This document shows, one piece after another, positions 1 to 8,038 of a DNA stretch of 20,838 nucleotides. The translations under genes and the position numbers were made by a program. The notes under the pieces were generated by a model, which saw only the letters and a list, made by a program, of their open reading frames with translations, had not been told where the DNA came from and searched no databases. This DNA comes from Gracilaria caudata (lineage: Eukaryota; Rhodophyta; Florideophyceae; Gracilariales; Gracilariaceae). Numbering within the stretch: position 1 is the first letter of the stretch; every line of letters starts with the position of its first letter. The DNA lies in assembly GCA_030374735.1 (NCBI GenBank), contig JASCIV010000411.1, positions 1 through 20,838 on the forward strand, written 5' to 3'.

Positions 1-3000
1 TGATGATTTCGGAGAGATATCTGGATCTATGTTGGAATCAGTAACAGCAATCTTTGCTATCCCTTTCGCTTGGTTTGTCACGGAATCAGAAGACATCTCC
101 ATTTCACTCTTATCACCCTCCGGAGTTCCAATGGTTACTGGCCTCTCAAGTGCCTCAGGTTTATGATCAGCTTCATGGAAAGGTAAGGCCTCGGCAAGGG
201 CAAGGATGTACGCACTTGTTGTAATAGGATCATCAACAGACTTTCGATGTAGCTTTTCAAGTGTATCCACCGTAGACCCTTCCCCAAGACCACTTGCTAC
301 AACTTTTGCTATTTCCATTGGTCTCGTTACGGAGAGCAAAATCTCATATCCTCCAGCTTCAAAGAAGGACTTCAAGATCATCGACTGAGTTCCTCTTCGA
401 TGTTCATCAAACAAAGTTCTTTTGATTTCGATGAGTACCCCACGTATGTAATCCCAGGCAGCTATGATACCTGTCTTTCTCATGGTAGCAACTTGAATGT
501 GCCACAAAGGCTCAGCAGCTTTGAGGTGTAGTACGAAAATCCGTCCGATTGTTGCTGATAGAGATCTTGCACGTGCTGCATAAGAAACCGTGCTCCTTGC
601 ATTCCGGCGTAGAGTAAGCGTGAGTCCTTTCGAGAGTGTCAGATACAAGTTCTGGACGGCAACTACAAATGTCACAAGCTGCCATGCCAAACCTTTCACT
701 TTCTGTCGATAGAACGTCTTTATCGATGGAGGTACCGAGAAGTTCTTGCACGCTTCTTCGAACACTTTGCTCTTGGACACGGCGGTACCAAGAAGCTTGT
801 CTACATTCCCAACGTACCTGTTCAGAGATGAAGGCTGAAGGGATTTCATCGACGGATTTGCTGCTGCTGTGACTGCTGCAATCGTGAGGTCTCCTTCGTG
901 GTCACTAAGAACTAAGCCTGTATACGCCATTGCTAAATGATATCTTGCAGCTCGCTCAACAGTGGATATTACCGTTGCAACCTCTTCACCCCCACAGCTG
1001 CCCCAGAACGTTGTTGTAGACCCAAGGGCTCCCCGAAGGAGACCATTCAATAAGACGACATCAATTCGAAGTATCCTAATATTGGTCCTCAGATCTTCTC
1101 GGTGCCTGAAGATGTCTCTATCTATGACCTCGGCCTGTTCGCCTTCTTGGGAAAGATCTCCATCTTTGCGTTCAATTACCACTTCTTCTGGAAGCCATAC
1201 ATCGCCAAGATTTTTTGCAGCCTTCAACACTTTAGATGCATCCTCCAACATAACAGAGAATAAAGCTTTGAGTACATGTGATGGATGACGGGAGTTGATT
1301 GCCCGAAGAGATACGACCAATGAAGCTAAAACAGTATTTGGTGTAGGATAATGTCGGGAGAAGTTTTGGCCATCACGGACGGCTGCTTCTGCGGACGCGT
1401 ACGCCGCAGCTTTCCGCATCCGTATCATATCTTGGAGACCAGTTCCCTTCACAAGACGCTCTTGGTGTTCAGGACTGTTTTGAGACAAACCAGCAAGCCT
1501 GTAAGAGTTATTAGCAACGGCTAGTTTCATTTTGTCGAGCAGAATCTGTTCAAATGGTGACTTAATGCCATCACCGTATACACACATGTTCTTGGATCCC
1601 GATTTTGACTCAGATGCTACTGCCCCCGTCACCATCTTCTTCTCCGGTTTTCCTTTCGCACTCAACGCTCGTCGTGAATCCCGATCATCCAAGTCAACGA
1701 ATTCCGCTGATTTTCGTATGTATGCTTCCATCGCTTCATTCCCGCTTTCGCGCAAGGCGTCAACATGTCTGACAAGCTCGTCAAGACCATTACCAACGTG
1801 AACTGGAATATCACCATGGAGTGCCCGCGTATAAAACGGAGTTGCAAGACGAAGAAGGTAATCTTTCAACGGGAGCAGGGACACGATGATAGCTCGAGCT
1901 TTAGGTGCAAGGCACAGAGCTGCCAAAAGATTAGGAATGCACTTGATGGCTTCACCGCAGGGAGGCAAACCCGCCTCAATAGATCTTAACACGGTTGTAG
2001 CAATTCCAGCGTCGACCAACTCAACAGTGGCTGTGGGCTCTGCGTGAGCTATATTTGTTGTGACGGATGCAGCAGACTGAAAAAGACTTCCGCCGTAATG
2101 GAATGGTTGTCCCATTATCTTTCGAAGCCCGTGTGGGAGTCTAGAATTCGCCACCAGTTCTCTAACTTCGTTTCCGCCTGAACCAAGAGCTGGGATCAGC
2201 AGTTGATGCAAAGAACGTAGTAGAGACCATTGCGAGTGAGGAAGTTGTCCCCGTGAAGTTGCGCTTGAGCTTGGCGGTTGATGTTCAAGCGCCTCCGCAC
2301 AAGTCATCTGCTTCTCTCTAAGAAGCTTATAGAACTCTCGGGACTCACCACGTCTTTGCAAGGCAAGGACTTCAACTTTTTCGTCTTCATTGGAGAAGTC
2401 GGTGCCTTTGTTAGCGTCCTCGACACCAGTCTCTGAAGCTATTCGATCAGCTATCAGCGTGAGGCCATTTTGCTCCCTGAAAACCTGAGTACCAGAACTG
2501 TGAGTGGAGCCTTCTATTATTGCCTGCATAGCTCTGATTGCCCTTGTCACAACTCGCGAATGATTCAAATCCCGATCGCCAAGTAGAGGAACAAGGATGT
2601 TAAGCACACCAGATGAAGTAAATGGGCTTGCGTTCGATGCACTTGTTGGAATGGCAAGGGAATGTACCAGCGCAAGGAGGGCTTCAGCAACTTGAAAACG
2701 TTCAGCTCGTGATCTGATTCCCACACATTCTGAAGCAACAGACAACGCATTCGCTGGTGTTGCCCGAAAGCAGTTCGCGGAAGTTTCCGAATCCTTCTCT
2801 TCCATTCGTCGACTTGCTTCCCGATCCATATTGCAATCCATGGCAGACGGATCTTCATTCTGTGAGCAATCCAGAATGCTCCGAATCTCACTACGCAGCA
2901 AAGTAGTCAAAGGCCCATGATGAGCATCTAGACCTGTAACCATTAGAACGACTGCGAGTCTCCGACGATCAGAACCAAACGCATTCAGAAGCCGAATGCA

Positions 3001-4502
3001 TATACTCCGGAAACACAAAGGAATATCATCGAGACCATCTTTCGCTTCCGCTCTTGCCACAGTGATTACATCTTGTAAGAGCTCAGTTTCTCTGGCAAGG
3101 TCACGTTTGCTAGGATTCATGGGGTGAAGAAGAAACAGGGTTGCAAGCGCATACATTCTCAAGATAGACGCTTCTATCCTTCCAACGCGACCAAGACTGA
3201 ACGATCGTGCCCTTCGATACGCATAGAGTAAGGAAAAAAGCTTCGTCTTCGGAATCCCATGCTTGCTCGCAAATTCTGTGAGAAGCCATCTTTCATCTCT
3301 CCTGAACGAAAGGACATCCTCAATAATAACTGAGGTCATGGTTCCTACAGTAGAAACAGATGGTTCTGCTCGCTGGGAGACGGTGTCCGGCGGTTTCGAT
3401 GGTGGCAACGGCAAAGGTGTTGAAGACGATGGACGTGCATTACCACCTCCATTTGCGCCCTTCCTTCCCACAGGTTCATGATTGGTAACAGGCCATTCCC
3501 ATCGAGCTCTTTCAAGTGTTAACGTATCTGAGGAAGACCCGGAAGAAGACTTCGCGTACTTGAAGTGAAGCTGCTTTCCATCAGTGGGCAAGGGTTTATC
3601 TGTATTCTTTCTGCAGCACTCCACTAGACCCAGTCCTCGTTCTCTGCCCCCCCAACCAATAGAAATATCCATGAGACGTTGGATAAGTTCAATTGTGACC
3701 CCAGGGCGCGAAGTTCTAAACTTACCCGACTTTTGATACAACAAGTGCAAAATTTCCAGCGAGAGCAAGACAATCGCTGAATGACCATCAGCCAGAAGTG
3801 CAGTTAGGTGCTCTACCGAGTTGTAAACATGTCTCGAATCATGTGATGCATTTCGAATGAGTTCGCGAGTTTGTCGAAGAATCAAACGCACACAGTGAGC
3901 AGAAGGAGTGAACAAAGCCGCGGGACCTTCTGTGTCTGGAGTTCCATTGCTTTCAGGTGTCTGCGCAGATTCTGATCCTGTTTGAACTCCTTTCACGGCG
4001 TTCTTCGAGTCGGGTCCTGTTGTTAAAGTTGCTAGTTTAGACGGATCATTTGAAGTCAGAAACGAATTAGTTGACCAGGGTTGAGTTGGTTGATCTGAAG
4101 CCTGATTGGGGTTCTTTGCTTGGTCCTTTGACGCAACATTTGATTCCTTTTTGAAAATATCATGTTCCGATATATAGCGTTCTAAAAGCTGATCGAAGCG
4201 GTTTAGTACCTTGTACCAGTTCGTAAGATTTCTTCCCTCAGGCCGTTCAAAATGATTTGAAGAATCGAAGTCCAATACAGCCTTGATGAGCGCCTCATCG
4301 TCCGGTGCGTTGACTACTCGTGAGATCGTATCTTGCAGGAACGGGACCTTTGAAATGAGAATAAGAACAATGTAAGTGTACCGATCGGCCAAAAGAGTTT
4401 TAAGACAGTTAGAATCGCGAAAAGTGAGCCGCTAACGAGGGATTGCTTGAAAGGGAAGAAACGTACTGGTGCCAAAGGTCTTCTTGGCTTAACAAGGACC
4501 AT
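1..4502 (-). CDS. HUWE1/UPL1/Tom1-family giant E3 ubiquitin ligase, N-terminal part (partial at left edge)
   Basis: N-terminal 1,461 residues of a giant HECT-type E3 ubiquitin ligase; the catalytic HECT domain would lie beyond the left edge. Exon 1 (4502-4467) encodes 12 residues from an ATG with A at -3 and G at +4. Exon 2 runs from 4347 to position 1 with no in-frame stop, in phase with the window edge. Family marks, recalled from HUWE1 and plant UPL1: an N-terminal NWYKVLNRFDQLL stretch; DUF908-type GWGGRERGLGLVECC near residues 240-255 followed by LHFKYA; HGIPKTKLFSLLYAYRRARSF near residues 370-390; and DUF913-type IPNLLAALCL near 808 and GLDELVRH near 865. A proline/serine-rich linker sits near 315-345. 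Family members usually exceed 3,000 residues and act in nuclear and cytosolic protein quality control and in chromatin or ribosomal-protein turnover. The role is inferred from family membership. Confidence 0.92.
4348..4466 (-). other. Spliceosomal intron 1 of the HUWE1/UPL1-like gene
   Basis: A 119-nt phase-0 intron. On the minus strand the donor reads GTACGT directly after codon 12, and the acceptor TTTCAAAG follows a pyrimidine-rich run. A CTAAC branch-point candidate lies at 4408-4412, with a CTTACAT alternative closer to the acceptor. Without removal, the exon-1 frame stops soon after the intron. Removal joins it to the long exon-2 frame. Confidence 0.85.
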
Positions 4503-5318
4503 GCTTGGTGGGCTTCACTATTTTGCTGACGGAAAGGTTATACGTGACGGTTTAGGACGTCAACCTCGTGTATTGCGCTCCGTTTGGCGTTAGTAGAAAG
4601 CTTCGTTGCACGTTCGACTCATAGATCAAGTGACCAGGCGCTGTTTGTTTGACTTCAAACCGCGTACACCAGAACCTGGAGCGTTCTACGCAGAGCGTTA
4701 CCGCAGGGGGGAACCTAGAAACGCAGCGAAGGCGGTGTCTGCCTCGAGCACTCTGCTCAACGACTGCAGAGAAGCGAGTTATGTTGAAGCCGTGCCGGCG
4801 GTCACAGTGATATGGAACAGCAATTTTACCAAAAGGCGAAATGGCCCCTCGCGTTGCCGCGCCACAGAACGGTGGAACACAGGGCAACATTTTGATCTCC
4901 AGCTCAAACAAGTTGACGGCAACTACTGTAAAGCCTACATAAAAAATCATCAAATATGGTAGCTATTCGAACGCGTGGAGTGCACGTGTTCGGTGTTCGA
5001 TCACCGAACTTCGATGCCAATGATGATGACAGGGCTTCAAGACTTGGCAGAGATTAGTTCAGGTTGACATTGTTCCTGCATGAAGTGGTGCGCACCTTCT
5101 GGCACACCTTTACGGTGAAGTTCACCAGACTGGTCATTTGTCCCAGTCGGCTAGTCCGTATCCAGCTGGGGAGCAAGAACCCAAGCAAGGCAATAGATTT
5201 CCTTGCATCTCTTGGGACAAGTTTTATATACGAAGGTACTACGAATAATATACGAGCGGCAGGAGTCAAAATGTCAAGAAAGCGCTCCCTCATAGAGATG
5301 TCCCTTTCGTACTGATGC
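4503..5318. promoter_or_regulatory. Intergenic: E3-ligase upstream region and ceramidase-like 3' flank
   Basis: This 816-nt stretch separates two minus-strand genes, so it should hold the 3' UTR of the hydrolase and the promoter and 5' UTR of the E3 ligase. Two overlapping antiparallel ORFs of 133 and 118 codons (4552-4953 minus, 4606-4962 plus) match nothing I recognise and look like chance frames. A perfect 8-bp inverted repeat lies at 4988-5009 and overlaps a CACGTG hexamer at 4983-4988. No TATA box is clear. Confidence 0.5.
4988..5009. repeat. Perfect inverted repeat (8-bp arms, 6-nt loop)
   Basis: GTTCGGTG and its exact complement CACCGAAC flank TTCGAT. It is not a tRNA T-arm: the expected C after the loop is absent and no acceptor or D arm surrounds it. 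It could be a protein-binding palindrome or an RNA hairpin in the ceramidase-like 3' flank. Function unknown. Confidence 0.6.
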
Positions 5319-6821
5319 TCAGAGTTGCAGAGCGATAAGCATCGAAAACGCACTGTTCATTATGCGACGCTCAGTATCCACCGACCAAGCAGAGGGAAGA
5401 CCGTAGTACCACGCCGCTCGTTCGCCTCCCTCTCGTCCTCCTTCTCTTATCACATCGGCCGTTCCGACGTAGCCCATCACATCCTGGCAATATCCAACGA
5501 TCCAAGTGGCGCCGGCTTTCTTCAACTCACGGCAATACCCTACTGTCGGCTCTCCACCCATGAACACAATTCTAATATCGCCCAGTCGCCACACCCCAAG
5601 TGGGAACGGATAAGTGGCCTCCGTCTTTCCGTCATTTGCGATCCCCTTGGCTTGCAAAAGATCTGCCGCCCGTCTCTCTACCGCGTTTTTTGATCGCCCT
5701 CGCACGGAAAGCTCATATGCGCTATATCGCTTCGCAAATTGCAGGTCTACGTATGCCTCGTTTGTAACAGCGGCGGACCTTACTTCTGTACCACTCCTAT
5801 AAACAGCTTGCAGAATGCTGTTGACTAAGTTTGATCCATGATGCTGCAATAGCTGCACATTTCCTCGTGGGTAAATGTTTTGGTCACCACCGCAACTAGC
5901 AAGGAAGAGCCACGTTCCTCCAGTCTCGTCCTCAAGCTTTTTCGCCGTGTAGCCAGGATAATCGCCAGAATACTGATAGCTTGAAGTAAGGATCGTCGCA
6001 TGTGCCGCCACACCAAATATCCCGGCAACAATTCTACTTCCTCTTGCAAACCACATGACAGGAACTTGATCTTCTGTCGTTCCCCTCTCACCGCGAAACT
6101 CCCTCTCTAGCACTTGGCGTCGATTGGTCGCGAGCCGAACCGTGGCTTCGGAATACGATACTGATACGGTTTCCTGTCGACCTTCGATACATTCCCTTAT
6201 TGCTTTCAATACTGCTAGAGTCAGCGCTTTTGTATATCTTGAAACCTTTTGATGCTCCATCTCATCACGGGGCATAAGAGGAGCGAGATTCCCGCCCACC
6301 ACCGGACCGGAATGCGTATGGGTTGCACACAATCGGATTCGATCTCTAGAAATGCCGAACTCCCTTTCCACTTGTCGTAGAATGGAGACAGAGAATTCGC
6401 GATCGAATCCAATAACATCAAGAGATACAATCACGAGGGGTAGCGACTTTATACGCCCAGTTTGATTCCGAATAGCTATCGCTCGAACATATAGAGGGCA
6501 ATCAGGATCTAACGGCTGAGTGCTTTCTGCTGTGCGATTCCGGGATGCAAAACCCGATAACCAAACTGTTTCCGACGGGGTGATGTCCACTCGCGAAACG
6601 CTAGCGGTCCATGTGTTTTCTCCATTGGGCTCTCTAACATTTGGACTCGCCAGGAGCACAAGACAAAGAACAAATGTAGTTATCGCGGCGAGTAGTATGC
6701 TGTTCTTCAGAAACAGTCTCTGCAAGAAGAATAAGACATCACGTTTGCAGCGGTGGAAGAGCTCCCTCATTCGCGACTTTTTCCGATTCTGATGCAACCC
6801 TCTTCCCCCCGGACGGTTCAT
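5319..6821 (-). CDS. Neutral/alkaline non-lysosomal ceramidase-like hydrolase, type II membrane anchored
   Basis: 500-residue protein of the neutral/alkaline non-lysosomal ceramidase family, whose known members cleave the amide bond of ceramide using a zinc ion. A basic N-terminus is followed by one hydrophobic segment at residues 39-58 (start of SILLAAITTFVLCLVLLAS), so the catalytic domain should face the lumen or exterior. Family motifs: an N-terminal VSRVDITP beta strand, ATHTHSGP at 166-173, GVAAHAT with His274, SGDYPG near 285-290, GGEPTVGY with Glu424, and QDVMGY with Tyr451. His168/170, His274, Glu424 and Tyr451 sit where zinc ligands are expected, by recalled comparison. The separate C-terminal immunoglobulin-like domain of animal ceramidases is missing. 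The usual GDVSPN nucleophile region reads GGDQN here, so substrate and activity are uncertain. The frame stays open upstream to a GTG at 6893, but 6821 is the first in-frame ATG. An upstream coding exon cannot be excluded. Confidence 0.82.
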   Translation of the reverse strand: MNRPGGRGLHQNRKKSRMRELFHRCKRDVLFFLQRLFLKNSILLAAITTFVLCLVLLASPNVREPNGENTWTASVSRVDITPSETVWLSGFASRNRTAESTQPLDPDCPLYVRAIAIRNQTGRIKSLPLVIVSLDVIGFDREFSVSILRQVEREFGISRDRIRLCATHTHSGPVVGGNLAPLMPRDEMEHQKVSRYTKALTLAVLKAIRECIEGRQETVSVSYSEATVRLATNRRQVLEREFRGERGTTEDQVPVMWFARGSRIVAGIFGVAAHATILTSSYQYSGDYPGYTAKKLEDETGGTWLFLASCGGDQNIYPRGNVQLLQHHGSNLVNSILQAVYRSGTEVRSAAVTNEAYVDLQFAKRYSAYELSVRGRSKNAVERRAADLLQAKGIANDGKTEATYPFPLGVWRLGDIRIVFMGGEPTVGYCRELKKAGATWIVGYCQDVMGYVGTADVIREGGREGGERAAWYYGLPSAWSVDTERRIMNSAFSMLIALQL

Positions 6822-7547
6822 ACCATTCGGAACCAATCGACCACCAGAGGTCTTGTTTCGAATGCTTTGTCGAGTCACTTGAAAATAGGTCACGCGTGTT
6901 GGTTCGGATTATGCTTCTTGTCTTCGCCTCATTGTTCTCATCGGAAACCGTGCAAGACAAACCAGCTGCATAGAGTGAAAGAATAAATGCCACTATCGCA
7001 GCCTGCAAGAAGAGCCGGGCATTCTATGCTTCTTTGCGCATATTAACTCCTACAAAGTAAAGGGTTGATAGTTGGCAATCTGGCCTTCCTAGCGATCGAA
7101 AACTCTACGAGAACTTCGAAGACAGTTCTTTTGCATAAATGCTTCGTTAGAGAACACGACATCACATGGCGCTTACGTATACGATGGCGACAGTCCTTCA
7201 TGCAAAATAAGAGAAACCCCGACTGGTATACATTATTTTAAAGCCCCATTCGTACGGTAGATATGATATTGCTTGTTTTTATGAGCGCATGGCATTAGAA
7301 AAAAAGAGATCATTTCAATGTAAGCTGCCAACAGGTCAGTGACCGTCAGTAATGTCATCAACGGAGCATGCCTTCTGTCGAAGGCAAGCATTGAAATTTG
7401 CTCTCGCATTCGGAAGCGATGCTCCTCCGCCACTGATCGCTACTCCAACCCCCTTCGGTTGATAGCACTTCGCAACACCTAAACTTTCACGCCTTCTTGA
7501 CCTCTCACGTTTGATTTCCATCTCTGAGCTTCTCGATCCACGTCATA
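6822..7547. promoter_or_regulatory. Divergent intergenic region: ceramidase-like / ATP synthase epsilon
   Basis: This 726-nt region between two divergent starts is presumed to hold both promoters and 5' UTRs. On the minus strand it carries several upstream ATGs, including ATGGTATGA at 6826-6818, which opens a two-codon uORF overlapping the ceramidase-like start. A plausible 3' splice site (pyrimidine-rich CTCTTCTTGCAG, about 7003-7014) precedes an open stretch encoding a signal-peptide-like sequence. No ORF here resembles a known protein, and I see no tRNA or repeat. Confidence 0.45.
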
Positions 7548-7818
7548 ATGGTGCAGTACTGGCGCGCGGCGGGCATGACCTATCTGAAGTACTCAACTAC
7601 ATGTGCAGAACTTGTTCGCCAGGCCTTGAAGGAACCAATCCGTTCCCAAGTTCTCAATCGTGCCGGCTACGCCATGATCAGAGGAGATTGGGATAAGGGA
7701 AAGATCGTTCAAAGAAGTAAGTGCTTCAAACAGTTCATTCCTTTCTTTTCACGGTCAACGATATGCAGGTTCGCACCAAAACTCTGCGTTTCATTGAATT
7801 ATAGAGTTCACTGACTAA
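7548..7818 (+). CDS. ATP5F1E: Mitochondrial F1-ATP synthase epsilon subunit (spliced; 3' end uncertain)
   Basis: Small central-stalk subunit of mitochondrial F1Fo ATP synthase, found in eukaryotes and distinct from bacterial epsilon. The N-terminus reads MVQYWRAAGMTYLKYSTTCA and continues into LVRQALKEP, closely matching plant forms as recalled (WRAAGMTYISYS, IVRNCLKEP). A tryptophan/lysine segment ending GKIVQR corresponds to the C-terminal end of plant proteins. Exon 1 is 7548-7716, then a strong GTAAGT donor. Two acceptors are possible. AG at 7803-7804 gives a C-terminus KFTD with stop at 7816-7818. AG at 7767-7768 gives SSHQNSAFH with stop at 7795-7797. Reading through the intron gives 88 residues with an unconserved tail. 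About 60-66 residues is normal for the family. The protein is internally directed to the matrix with no cleavable presequence seen. Confidence 0.85.
7717..7804 (+). other. Probable intron near the end of the ATP synthase epsilon gene
   Basis: The donor GTAAGT at 7717-7722 interrupts codon 57 (phase 1). The drawn acceptor is TTATAG ending at 7804 (88 nt). The alternative is ATGCAG ending at 7768 (52 nt), which has the better pyrimidine tract and a GTCAAC branch-point candidate. Sequence alone does not settle which is used. Confidence 0.5.
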
Positions 7819-8038
7819 TGCGAATCTCGACCGCGCGTTCTCCCACCATCGCATATCGTTTCGATATGGCTCTTTTACACTATTAGCACTGATTGAACCA
7901 GGGGCTCAGGCAGAAGTGGCCGCCGCCGTTGCCAAATAAAGCGCTTCGCGTCTTTCAACGACTCTGCTTGAAAGTCTCACATGAAGTTGTTCGTTACTCT
8001 TGGTTAACACATGCGCCCTTGTTTTACGTTTTAAAATG
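7819..8038. other. Short convergent intergenic region
   Basis: 220 nt between the 3' ends of the plus-strand ATP synthase epsilon gene and the minus-strand IleRS gene. No gene is visible. It must hold both 3' UTRs and polyadenylation sites, so the transcripts may overlap. Confidence 0.5.

Noticed and set aside
131..134. Placeholder for residues 131-134 of IleRS (actual DNA about 10796-10807): HCGH instead of HIGH as a possible inactivating change
   Set aside because: The second position of the HIGH motif varies naturally in class I synthetases. Both histidines and the glycine are kept, and KMSKS is intact, so the enzyme should be active.
206..3481. Numerous short ORFs on both strands at 206-3481
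   Set aside because: They are shadows of the single long E3-ligase frame on the minus strand, which is open across the whole region and carries HUWE1/UPL1 motifs.
4552..4962. Overlapping antiparallel ORFs of 133 codons (minus) and 118 codons (plus)
   Set aside because: No recognisable domain, they overlap each other almost completely, and their composition looks like non-coding DNA. A short lineage-specific gene cannot be fully excluded.
6822..6893. GTG at 6893 as the start of the ceramidase-like protein
   Set aside because: Nuclear genes initiate at ATG. The first in-frame ATG is at 6821 and still leaves a full membrane anchor.
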